This document shows, one piece after another, positions 36,736 to 44,864 of a stretch of 64,000 nucleotides of DNA. The stretch lies in assembly GCA_900316835.1 (NCBI GenBank), contig ONEL01000001.1, forward strand, positions 248,001 to 312,000, read 5' to 3'. The notes under the pieces were generated by a model. That model saw nothing but the letters and a program-made list of their open reading frames with translations, did not search any database and was not told where the DNA came from. The stretch comes from an uncultured Prevotellaceae bacterium (GTDB lineage: Bacteria; Bacteroidota; Bacteroidia; Bacteroidales; Muribaculaceae). Positions within the stretch are counted from its first letter, which is position 1. Every line of letters starts with the position of its first letter. The translations under genes were made by a program, and so were the position numbers.

Positions 36736-37755
36736 CTATTTATTGTTTTTAATGTTTTCTACTATTTCATAAAAAAGCTTGACAGCCTCATCCATGGTAC
36801 CATAAAACTCGCCTGCTGCGGCATGCATGTGGCCCCCACCATTAAAATAGCGTGCGCACAATTCATCAACAGCAAAGTCTCCTTCACTACGCATCGACAC
36901 CTTAATATATCGAGGGTCCTCGCGCATGAAGGTAGACCAATAAATCTCCCCAACCGACAATGGACGATTAACGAGTCGCTCGGTGTCACCCGTCTTGTAA
37001 TTAAACTTGTCGAGATCGGTCTTGTTGAGTGTTATTAGGGCTATGGAATTATCAATGATTGTCATCTTGTTGAGTAATGCATAGCTATTGAGCAACAAGC
37101 TGTTTATTGGCACCGTGTCAATAGCCATCTTGTAAAGATAGGGCTTGTCAATGCCATAACGCATGAGTTGTGCCATCACTTCATATACCCCTGGATAAGA
37201 TGAGCTGAAAGCCAAATTCCCGGTGTCGGTCATTATACCCACAAAAAGCTCGGACGCTGCATGTAAATCAATAAACCGCTCCCACTGTGCCTGCAATACG
37301 ACACGATAAACCAGCTCGCTCGTTGATGACATTTCGGGATGAGAAATAGTAACATCAAAGCAAGTGTCGGGATTGAGATGATGATCGATGAGCACTTTAG
37401 GCACCTGAGCCTGTTCCAAGAGAGGTTGCATGCGTTCCACTCTCGAGAATGTGTTATAATCAAGCGATAGAATCAGCTGAGTATTTTTTATTATGTTAGA
37501 AGCCTTCACTTCGTTGAAGGAGAATGTGACATAGTCAATTCCCATTACAGTAAACTCAAGCGAAGCAGGCAGTTGGTCAGGAATAATGACCATAGCATTC
37601 TTCCCCATGTTCCGTAACACTCGACACAAAGCCAAAGATGAGCCAATGGCATCGCCATCGGCCTTCTTGTGACATGTAATCACAATGCGATTAACACTAG
37701 CCACAAGCTCCTTGAATTTTGCCAATTGTTGAGGGTCGATAATGCTTTCAATCAT
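36736..37755 (-). CDS. nrnA: DHH family phosphoesterase (NrnA-like oligoribonuclease/pAp phosphatase)
   Basis: 339 residues. The DHH domain has CHKKADGDAIGSSLAL, LILSLDYNTFSRV and the DHH motif in VLIDHHLNPD, which place the metal-binding Asp and His residues; DTGNLAFS is motif IV. The C-terminal DHHA1 domain carries ARYFNGGGHMHAAAG, the glycine-rich substrate loop. NrnA-type enzymes degrade nanoRNA and 3'-phosphoadenosine 5'-phosphate. First gene of the nrnA-DUF4827-glmM unit; TACCTTTG at 37786-37779 (minus) is a likely promoter box. Confidence 0.92.
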   Translation of the reverse strand: MIESIIDPQQLAKFKELVASVNRIVITCHKKADGDAIGSSLALCRVLRNMGKNAMVIIPDQLPASLEFTVMGIDYVTFSFNEVKASNIIKNTQLILSLDYNTFSRVERMQPLLEQAQVPKVLIDHHLNPDTCFDVTISHPEMSSTSELVYRVVLQAQWERFIDLHAASELFVGIMTDTGNLAFSSSYPGVYEVMAQLMRYGIDKPYLYKMAIDTVPINSLLLNSYALLNKMTIIDNSIALITLNKTDLDKFNYKTGDTERLVNRPLSVGEIYWSTFMREDPRYIKVSMRSEGDFAVDELCARYFNGGGHMHAAAGEFYGTMDEAVKLFYEIVENIKNNK

Positions 37756-37778
37756 AGCTTAAACTTCATTTTAATTTA

Positions 37779-37786
37779 CAAAGGTA
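37779..37786 (-). promoter_or_regulatory. Putative nrnA promoter box
   Basis: TACCTTTG on the minus strand fits TAnnTTTG and is 24 nt before the nrnA start. No clear -33 partner. Confidence 0.45.
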
Positions 37787-37839
37787 GAAATAAATTTCAT
37801 AATATGGCACTGCGTTATGTTTTTTTTAGAGTTATAAAA

Positions 37840-37871
37840 TTGCAAAAAGAAAAATAAGTGCGTAACTTTGC
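37840..37871 (+). promoter_or_regulatory. Putative dsbD-mazG-topB promoter
   Basis: TTG (37840-37842), a 20-nt spacer and TAACTTTGC (37863-37871) match the Bacteroidetes consensus. It decides the dsbD start, because the upstream ATG-like codon at 37868 falls inside the promoter box. Confidence 0.65.
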
Positions 37872-37900
37872 AAGTTGAAAACAATATCTATATTACACAC

Positions 37901-39940
37901 ATGAAGAAACATAGACTAATACTATTGCTAACTGCCACATTGATGCTGTGGGGAGTAGCTCAGGCTCAAATGCTAAATCCAGTAACCTGGACTAAGAGCT
38001 TGAAAATGACCGATGAACACAATGGTGTAATTTCTTTTACCGCCAAGATTGACAAAGGCTGGCACATGTATTCACCCGACACCCCCGATGGCGGTCCCGT
38101 GCCATTGAGTGTAAACTGGAATAAAACCAGTGGAGTGAAACTTGTGGGTGGCTTAAAACCAAGCCGAGCACCACAAGTGATTGATGACCCCACATTTGAA
38201 ATGAAAGTACACCAGTGGGAAGGTAGTGTCACACTAAGTCAAAAATTTACTACTACGGGTAAAGATTACAACATTGATGGCGATATTAGCTACATGTGTT
38301 GCAATGACCAGACTTGTACCGCTCCCACTGCCGAGTCTTTCAAATTTACCGGTAAAGTAGCCGAGGCCAAAGAAGCCGAGGTTGTAGAAGATCAGAGCGA
38401 CGCTACCGTAGATGAGACTATTGAAGACACTCCTATCATAAATAATGATAGTATCGCAGGCGACAGTGCCAACATAGCAAGCGGTGATAGCCTTAAGAAC
38501 TCACAAATTAGCGACTTGTGGGCACCAGTTATCTTCAACGACAATCAAGCCGAGGAAACAGGTAGCAGCAATGGCTCGTTGTGGTTCTTGTTTTTCACTT
38601 GCTTTCTGGGAGGATTTTTAGCACTTCTCACCCCATGCGTGTGGCCCATTATCCCCATGACAGTGAGCTTCTTTCTCAAGAGCAGCGACAGCAAGAGCAA
38701 ATCTTTATCAAGCGCAATAACCTACGGAATTTCAATTATAGTCATTTATGTTGCGTTAGGACTGATAGTCACAGCCATCTTGGGACCCAATGGCTTGAAT
38801 GCACTGGCTACAAATGCTGTGTGCAACATCATTTTTTTCTTGTTGCTGGTTCTATTTGCTATCTCGTTCCTGGGTGCATTTGAGATAAAACTACCTGACT
38901 CTTGGTCAAGCAAGATGGATAGCCGCGCCGAAAAAACGACAGGACTACTAAGCATCTTCTTTATGGCATTTACGCTAGTTATCGTCTCTTTCTCGTGTAC
39001 AGGTCCAATTATTGGCACACTGCTTGTGGAAACGGCTAGTAGTGGTAGCTCTATGGGACCCATTGTGGGTATGTTTGGTTTCGCGCTGGCACTGGCTATT
39101 CCATTCACATTGTTTGCTTTGTTCCCATCGGTACTCAAGAAGCTACCCAAGTCGGGCAGTTGGCTTAATACTGTGAAAGTGGTTCTTGGTTTCCTAGAGC
39201 TTGCTCTTGCTCTCAAGTTCCTCTCGGTAGCCGACTTAGCCTACGGCTGGCATATCCTTGACCGCGAAACCTTCTTGGCATTATGGATTGCTATATTCGG
39301 CTTGCTAGGGCTTTACTTGCTAGGCATGATAAGACTCAAAGGCGATGGCGATAGTAAACCAATTGGTGTTGTACGCTTGATGCTTGCTATCATCACACTT
39401 GCGTTTACCGCTTATCTTGTTCCAGGCTTGTGGGGAGCACCATTGCGTGTTACTAGCGCTTTTGTTCCGCCCATGTACACCCAGGACTACAACACTAATC
39501 CCACTCAGTATCAAGAATGGGATGATTATGATGCGGGAATGAAAGCGGCATTGAGCGAGGGCAAGCCAGTCTTCGTTGACTTCTCAGGGTTTGGTTGCGT
39601 TAATTGTCGCAAGATGGAAAGCGCAGTGATGGACGTTGATGAAGTGAAACGTGACATAACTGAAAACTTCACAAAAATAACACTCATGGTTGATGACAAG
39701 ACCAAACTCGACAAACCCATTACTGTTGAGCGTAACGGCAAGAAGAGGGTGCTAAAGACTGTTGGTGACAAGTGGAGTTATCTGCAAGAGGTTAAATTTA
39801 ATTCTAACTCACAGCCCTACTATGTTGTCCTTAACAATAAGGGCGAACTGATGTCAGGACCATTTGTTTACAAAGAAGATATTGAAGCATTTAAGGCATT
39901 TTTAAATAGAGGAAAAACAAAATATGACAAGCAAAAATAG
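37901..39940 (+). CDS. dsbD: Thiol:disulfide interchange protein DsbD
   Basis: 679 residues from ATG 37901 (MKKHRLILLLTATLML, signal peptide to about residue 22). The N-terminal periplasmic domain (about 25-160) has a CCNDQTC cluster; an acidic linker follows. The central membrane domain has eight helices with TPCVWPIIPM and SCTGPIIG, holding the two redox cysteines; the C-terminal thioredoxin-like domain has GCVNCRKME (CxxC). It carries electrons from cytoplasmic thioredoxin to periplasmic thiol proteins such as disulfide isomerases or cytochrome maturation factors. First gene of an operon overlapping mazG by 17 nt. Confidence 0.94.
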   Translation: MKKHRLILLLTATLMLWGVAQAQMLNPVTWTKSLKMTDEHNGVISFTAKIDKGWHMYSPDTPDGGPVPLSVNWNKTSGVKLVGGLKPSRAPQVIDDPTFEMKVHQWEGSVTLSQKFTTTGKDYNIDGDISYMCCNDQTCTAPTAESFKFTGKVAEAKEAEVVEDQSDATVDETIEDTPIINNDSIAGDSANIASGDSLKNSQISDLWAPVIFNDNQAEETGSSNGSLWFLFFTCFLGGFLALLTPCVWPIIPMTVSFFLKSSDSKSKSLSSAITYGISIIVIYVALGLIVTAILGPNGLNALATNAVCNIIFFLLLVLFAISFLGAFEIKLPDSWSSKMDSRAEKTTGLLSIFFMAFTLVIVSFSCTGPIIGTLLVETASSGSSMGPIVGMFGFALALAIPFTLFALFPSVLKKLPKSGSWLNTVKVVLGFLELALALKFLSVADLAYGWHILDRETFLALWIAIFGLLGLYLLGMIRLKGDGDSKPIGVVRLMLAIITLAFTAYLVPGLWGAPLRVTSAFVPPMYTQDYNTNPTQYQEWDDYDAGMKAALSEGKPVFVDFSGFGCVNCRKMESAVMDVDEVKRDITENFTKITLMVDDKTKLDKPITVERNGKKRVLKTVGDKWSYLQEVKFNSNSQPYYVVLNNKGELMSGPFVYKEDIEAFKAFLNRGKTKYDKQK

Positions 39941-40724
39941 CAGAGAGCAAAAACTAGAAGCCTTTGGCCAGTTACTTGATGTTATTGATAATCTGCGGGA
40001 GAAATGCCCGTGGGATTCGGTACAGACCAATGAGAGCATGCGCCCCAATACCATAGAGGAAACTATGGAACTTGCCGAGGCACTGCTTGGTGATGATAAC
40101 GAAAAAATTAAAAAAGAGCTGGGCGACGTGCTACTGCATGTCTTACTCTATGCAAGAATTGGCGAGGAGAAAGATGCATACGACATTGCCAGCGTGTGCG
40201 ACTCACTGCGCAAGAAACTCATCTTCCGTCATCCTCACATCTATGGGAACGACCATGTGAGCGGTGTTAAAGAACTACTAGAGCACTGGGAAGTAATCAA
40301 GATGAAAGAGAAAGACGGCAATAAAACCATTCTTGGAGGTGTTCCCTCTACCCTACCTTCACTCATTAAAGCTGAAAGAGTACAAGAAAAAGCTGCTAAT
40401 GTGGGTTTTGATTGGCACAAGCGTGAAGATGTGTGGGATAAGGTTAAAGAAGAGATTGCCGAGGTTGAAGCCGAAATGAAGGCAGGCAATGAGATCAACT
40501 TAGAGAAGGAGTTTGGGGACTTGTTTTTTGCACTCGTCAATGCCTCAAGACTCTATGGTGTGCGTCCTGATAATGCCCTTGAGAAGACCAACCTCAAATT
40601 CATTGCTCGCTTCAACTATGTGGAAGCCCAAGCTAAGACTCAAGGCAAGCGCCTGAACGAGATGACACTTGAAGAGATGGACGTGTTGTGGGATGAGGCA
40701 AAACACTTGAAGCTGGGAGAATGA
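39924..40724 (+). CDS. mazG: Nucleoside triphosphate pyrophosphohydrolase MazG
   Basis: 266 residues, a full two-domain MazG like the E. coli enzyme (263). The first domain has LREKCPWDSVQTNESMRPNTIEE then EELGDVLLH-like ELGDVLLHVLLYARI (metal-binding ExxE and D); the second has FDWHKREDVWDKVKEEIAEVE and LEKEFGDLFFALVNASR. It hydrolyses NTPs and dNTPs to monophosphates and PPi, cleaning the pool or reducing ppGpp. The gene starts within the end of dsbD and overlaps topB by 4 nt (ATGA). Confidence 0.95.
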   Translation: MTSKNSREQKLEAFGQLLDVIDNLREKCPWDSVQTNESMRPNTIEETMELAEALLGDDNEKIKKELGDVLLHVLLYARIGEEKDAYDIASVCDSLRKKLIFRHPHIYGNDHVSGVKELLEHWEVIKMKEKDGNKTILGGVPSTLPSLIKAERVQEKAANVGFDWHKREDVWDKVKEEIAEVEAEMKAGNEINLEKEFGDLFFALVNASRLYGVRPDNALEKTNLKFIARFNYVEAQAKTQGKRLNEMTLEEMDVLWDEAKHLKLGE

Positions 40725-42793
40725 GGGTTTGTGTAACAGAGAAACCTAGCGTGGCACGTGATATAGCTCGCCTTCTAGGCGCTAACGACCGCCATGACGG
40801 ATACTTTGAGGGCAATGGCTACCAAGTGACATGGACCTTTGGACACTTGTGTTGCCTCAAAGAGCCCGACGACTACACTCCACTGTGGAAACGATGGAGC
40901 ATGGCATCATTACCCATGATTCCGCAACGCTTTGGCATTAAGCTCATTGAGGACGACGGCATAAAGAAGCAGTTTAAGGTTATAGAGACACTCATCGCTA
41001 GTGCCGACGAGGTTATTAACTGTGGTGATGCCGGGCAAGAGGGTGAACTTATCCAGCGGTGGGTATATCAGAAAGCACGTTGCGACAAACCCGTAAAACG
41101 CTTGTGGATTTCATCGCTCACCGACGAGAGCATACGCGATGGTTTCAACACCCTTCAAGACTCATCAAGTTTTGACAATCTTTATTATGCGGGGTTATCG
41201 CGTGCCATTGGCGACTGGATTTTGGGCATGAATGCTACCAGGCTTTACACGTTAAAATATGCGCAATCGCGAAATGTTCTATCAATAGGACGCGTGCAAA
41301 CTCCCACTTTGGCCCTAATTGTGGCACGCCAGCGTGAAATAGAAAACTTTGTCCCCGAAGATTATTGGGAAATAAAGACTAAATATCGCGACACTGTCTT
41401 TAACTCTACCAAGGGTAAATTTAAAACTGATGCCGCCGCAAGTGAAATAGTGGAAAATATCAAAAACTTCCCGCTAACTGTAACCTCGGTTTCAAAGAAA
41501 AAAGGCAAGGAAGCCCCTCCCCGACTATTTGACTTGACAAGCCTGCAAGTTGAGTGCAATAAAAAATGGGGATATAGTGCCGACGAGACTTTAAAACTCA
41601 TCCAGTCGCTTTATGAGAAAAAAGTGACTACCTATCCACGCGTCGATACCACATTCCTGAGCGACGATATTTATACCAAGATTCCAGGAATCATGGAAGC
41701 CATGAAACCCTATGCGCCTCTCACACAACCCGTTTTGGCAGCAAAGATTCCTAAATCAAAGAAAGTATTTGACAATAGCAAGGTCACAGACCATCATGCC
41801 ATCATCCCCACAAATGTTGATCCCAGCACAGTATTTCTCTCGCGCGAGGAAAAACTCGTCTATGACCTTGTTGCCAAGCGATTTATTGCGGCGTTCTATC
41901 CTGATTGCGAGTTCTCAACCACTACTGTGATGGCTCGTGTCAATGACTATGAGTTCAAAGCTACTGGTAAAGAAATATTGAAGGATGGGTGGAGAGTTAT
42001 CTTCAATAAAGACAAGAGCACGAGCAAAGAAGAGGATAATGATAAGGAAGATGATGTGAATGCCGTGATGCCAACATTTGTAGAAGGTGAAAGTGGTCCT
42101 CACGAGCCATCATTACTGAAGAAAACTACACAACCTCCCAAGAATTACACCGAGGGTACATTGCTGCGAGCTATGGAAACGGCAGGAAAACTAGTTGACG
42201 ATGACGAATTGCGCGATGCCATGAAAGAAAACGGCATAGGTCGTCCTTCAACTCGTGCCGCTATTATCGAAACCTTGCACAAACGCCATTACATTGCCAA
42301 GCAGCGAAAGAGTCTGGTTGCTACACCTGCAGGAGTTCAGCTCATTGACACTATCAAAGAGGAGTTGCTCAAATCGGCCAAGTTAACAGGCTTGTGGGAA
42401 AACAAGTTGCGCAAAATTGAGCGAGGTGAGTTTAGTGCTCAGCAGTTTATCGACGAACTAAAGACCTTAGTTAATGAGATTGTTCTAAACGTGTTTCGAG
42501 ATAATTCCAGCACTACTATCATTGTGGCCACCGAAGATAAAAAAGCTAAGGACAAAAACACTAATGGAGGAGATAGTAAAGAAAAGAAACCTCGCAAGCC
42601 TCGACTTAAGTCGGTAGAGGAAATACTCTGTCCAGAGTGTGGCACAGGGCATCTCATTAAAGGGCGCACTGCCTATGGCTGTAGCCGTTGGAACGAGGGC
42701 TGCGGTTTACGCCTACCGTTTGAACAATATCCCACCACTCTCACTCCAGCCAAGCTCAACACAATGATTAAGAAAAGTTACAAAAACAAATGA
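40721..42793 (+). CDS. topB: DNA topoisomerase III
   Basis: 690 residues, a type IA topoisomerase. The N-terminal Toprim domain has VTEKPSVARDIARLLGA and CGDAGQEGELIQRW (residues 101-114); the central domain contains RNVLSIGRVQTPTLALIV and the catalytic tyrosine in TTYPRVDT (Tyr305); ENGIGRPSTRAAIIETL is the later signature. A charged insert near residue 430-450 and a C-terminal Cys4 zinc ribbon (CPECGTGH ... CSRWNEGC) complete it. It decatenates replicating DNA. Coupled to mazG upstream and to a small membrane gene downstream by 4-nt overlaps. Confidence 0.95.
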   Translation: MRVCVTEKPSVARDIARLLGANDRHDGYFEGNGYQVTWTFGHLCCLKEPDDYTPLWKRWSMASLPMIPQRFGIKLIEDDGIKKQFKVIETLIASADEVINCGDAGQEGELIQRWVYQKARCDKPVKRLWISSLTDESIRDGFNTLQDSSSFDNLYYAGLSRAIGDWILGMNATRLYTLKYAQSRNVLSIGRVQTPTLALIVARQREIENFVPEDYWEIKTKYRDTVFNSTKGKFKTDAAASEIVENIKNFPLTVTSVSKKKGKEAPPRLFDLTSLQVECNKKWGYSADETLKLIQSLYEKKVTTYPRVDTTFLSDDIYTKIPGIMEAMKPYAPLTQPVLAAKIPKSKKVFDNSKVTDHHAIIPTNVDPSTVFLSREEKLVYDLVAKRFIAAFYPDCEFSTTTVMARVNDYEFKATGKEILKDGWRVIFNKDKSTSKEEDNDKEDDVNAVMPTFVEGESGPHEPSLLKKTTQPPKNYTEGTLLRAMETAGKLVDDDELRDAMKENGIGRPSTRAAIIETLHKRHYIAKQRKSLVATPAGVQLIDTIKEELLKSAKLTGLWENKLRKIERGEFSAQQFIDELKTLVNEIVLNVFRDNSSTTIIVATEDKKAKDKNTNGGDSKEKKPRKPRLKSVEEILCPECGTGHLIKGRTAYGCSRWNEGCGLRLPFEQYPTTLTPAKLNTMIKKSYKNK

Positions 42794-42981
42794 GCGAACT
42801 GGCGCAATATATTATTGTGGGAATAGTTGTGGCTGGTGCTTTTGCTCTTGCCGCACGTAGTATTTACAGATTGATTAAGCACAAAAAATCAGCGCTCAAT
42901 CCATGCGACAGTTGCAAAATTAAAGATACCTGCAATAAGAATAAGGAATGCCAATCTAAGGAATTAAAGCCATTAAATTAA
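42790..42981 (+). CDS. FeoB-associated-type Cys-rich membrane protein
   Basis: 63 residues: one N-terminal transmembrane helix (about 6-27, YIIVGIVVAGAFALAARSIY), a basic stretch (RLIKHKKS) and a cytoplasmic Cys-rich tail with CDSCKIKDTCNKNKEC. This matches the small FeoB-associated Cys-rich proteins (PF12669), thought to bind iron or act in Fe(II) uptake. Unusually it is coupled to topB by a 4-nt overlap rather than to feoB, which is 15 kb away with its own terminator. A function in iron handling is therefore by family only. Confidence 0.75.
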   Translation: MSELAQYIIVGIVVAGAFALAARSIYRLIKHKKSALNPCDSCKIKDTCNKNKECQSKELKPLN

Positions 42982-42999
42982 GATAGAGAACTTTTACTT

Positions 43000-43168
43000 A
43001 ACGTGAGTTCGACGAAAATAAATAGCTGTATATCAGGCTGCTCCTCTAAGATAGAGGAGCTGTCGCGGAGCGACTGAGGAGTATGATAACTATCAAGACC
43101 CCCTCTAACTTAGAGGGGGAGTTGCTGACGCAATGATTTTCAAATGATAAATTCATCGAACTCACGTT
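43000..43168. mobile_element. MITE-like element with terminal inverted repeats
   Basis: A 169-bp non-coding unit starting AACGTGAGTTCGACGAA and ending TTCATCGAACTCACGTT: 17-bp terminal inverted repeats with one mismatch. Both sides are flanked by ACTT (42996-42999 and 43169-43172), a plausible target-site duplication. Inside are two further hairpins, CTCCTCT/AGAGGAG (43041-43059) and CCCCCTCTAA/TTAGAGGGGG (43099-43119), and GTCGCGGAGCGAC. It lies between convergent genes and its right end supplies the TAA stop of the flippase gene. No coding capacity, so any transposition would need a transposase elsewhere; the hairpins could also serve as terminators. Confidence 0.65.
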
Positions 43169-44630
43169 ACTTAGAACTGATTTTTTGTTTGAGGAACTGC
43201 AACCCTTCTTCAAAAATTTTCACGTGTGCTACCTTCATGGCAACAAAGTACAAGACCGCGCCCAAAATCACTTTAGCACAAAGCAATATTACAACGTTGC
43301 TTAGCCATGAGGTAGCAAAATAAGTTATTGCGAATGCTACTATAGATACAAGCAAGAACGGAGCCACATCGGCAAATGTCTCTTTCCATGTGAGACCAAT
43401 GAGACGTTTTGCGACATGTTGCCACACGGCGAGCCACACCACCATTAATGTGGAATAGACCGCAACAACAACAATCATTGATTGTGATATGAAATAATAT
43501 ACAAGCAGAACAGTTGCAATGTGCAAAACTATCTGCCCCACATTACACCACAAGTAAATATCGCTACGCTTGCAGCCAATAGCAAGATTTTGATAACAAG
43601 TGTAGAATGGCATGAAAGCCCCAGCAAGGCACAACACTTGCAGCAGTGGTATGCTATCTATCCACTTTTCGCCTAAAGCAATTAAAATAAATTCTCTTGA
43701 CACTAACGCCAGTCCCAGCATCACTGGGAAAGCTAAGAGCGAGGTAAATCGCATGAGCTTGCGAAACACTCGTTTCTGTCGCTCTTGATCTTCATTTACG
43801 CTCACGAGCACGGTTTGTACCACTTGAGACAGGGTTCCACTCACAAATGTGTGAGCTTGAGTGTTCCATTTGTTGGCTTGTGAGAAATTTCCCACTTGTG
43901 AGATAGTGAAAAGTCTTCCGAAAATGAACGTTAAAATTTGCCCGCTCAAAGTATTTATAATATTGGTAAAAAGAATATTTACAGCAAAGCCAAACATGCG
44001 CTTGACTGGTCCGAAATCAAGTTTAAAAGTGGGATGCCATGATACATAGTAGTATCTTCCCACATTTAGAACACTAATGTAAATCAGCTGTTGCCATGCC
44101 AGACTCCAGTAAGCCTTGCCGTTAAATGCCAGAATCACTCCCACAATTCCAGAACTTAACAAAGCAACAAAATTTATTATCGCGATCTCACGGTTCATCA
44201 TGTTCTTAGCCAAGTAAGCTCCATGAGCAATTCCAAATGATGAGATCACAAATGCCAGAAACACAAATCTAGACACATCCACAAGCACAGGCTGGTGAAA
44301 AAAATTAGCAATGAGTGGCGCGCACAGCCACAGGATGGCATATAGTGCAAAGCTCACGATAACATTGAACCAGAATACCGAGTTGTAATCTTTGTCGCTA
44401 GGATTCTTTAAATTAATTAGCGCTTGAGTGAAGCCACTACTTTGAAGGTTGCCCGCCAACAAAGTGAAAATGGTGAGCACACCCACAATTCCGTAGTCGC
44501 CTGGGGTGAGCAGGCGAGCCAGCACAATACCAAAGAGAATATTAAGAAGCTGAAGCGTGCCGTTGTTGAGCATGCTCCAAAACAGGCTTTGACCAGTTCG
44601 CTCCTTTAATGGTTGAATATTCTCGTCCAT
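43167..44630 (-). CDS. Oligosaccharide flippase / polysaccharide export protein (MOP superfamily)
   Basis: 487 residues with about 12-14 membrane helices and the N-terminal Wzx-type pattern (GQSLFWSMLNNGTLQLLNILFGIVLARLLTPGDYGIVG). Related to TuaB/Wzx-type Polysacc_synt_3 flippases that move undecaprenyl-linked glycan repeats across the inner membrane. No glycosyltransferase genes adjoin it, so its glycan is unknown; the only other initiator of such glycans in the window is the phosphotransferase at 7647. The stop codon lies in the right terminal repeat of the MITE-like element, so the last residues (KQKISSK) may have been altered by that insertion. Confidence 0.88.
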   Translation of the reverse strand: MDENIQPLKERTGQSLFWSMLNNGTLQLLNILFGIVLARLLTPGDYGIVGVLTIFTLLAGNLQSSGFTQALINLKNPSDKDYNSVFWFNVIVSFALYAILWLCAPLIANFFHQPVLVDVSRFVFLAFVISSFGIAHGAYLAKNMMNREIAIINFVALLSSGIVGVILAFNGKAYWSLAWQQLIYISVLNVGRYYYVSWHPTFKLDFGPVKRMFGFAVNILFTNIINTLSGQILTFIFGRLFTISQVGNFSQANKWNTQAHTFVSGTLSQVVQTVLVSVNEDQERQKRVFRKLMRFTSLLAFPVMLGLALVSREFILIALGEKWIDSIPLLQVLCLAGAFMPFYTCYQNLAIGCKRSDIYLWCNVGQIVLHIATVLLVYYFISQSMIVVVAVYSTLMVVWLAVWQHVAKRLIGLTWKETFADVAPFLLVSIVAFAITYFATSWLSNVVILLCAKVILGAVLYFVAMKVAHVKIFEEGLQFLKQKISSK

Positions 44631-44787
44631 GCTGAGATGTAGTTTAGTCGTTAATGAAATGTGGCAAAATTAGTCAATAAATCTGGAATAATCAAAGTAT
44701 TTCATCATTTTGCGGCTTCCAATCCTGTTAAAAACCCTTATGCAATCGGTATCAAAGCCCTATAAAGATTTTTTAAATATTTTATTA

Positions 44788-44819
44788 TTGCACATACTGA
44801 CATTTTTTACGAACTTTGC
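44788..44819 (+). promoter_or_regulatory. Putative pfp promoter
   Basis: TTG (44788-44790), 20 nt, then GAACTTTGC (44811-44819), one mismatch from TAnnTTTGC. The pfp start codon is about 46 nt downstream. Confidence 0.5.
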
Positions 44820-44864
44820 AAAAAATATAGGTTAATAGTTAAAAAATGTTTTAAAGGTAATAAT

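Noticed and set aside
37868..37900. Earlier dsbD start
   Set aside because: It lies in the promoter box and adds polar residues before a clear signal peptide at ATG 37901.
43021..43140. CRISPR-like short repeats
   Set aside because: The two hairpins differ in sequence, there is no regular spacer array and no cas gene in the window.
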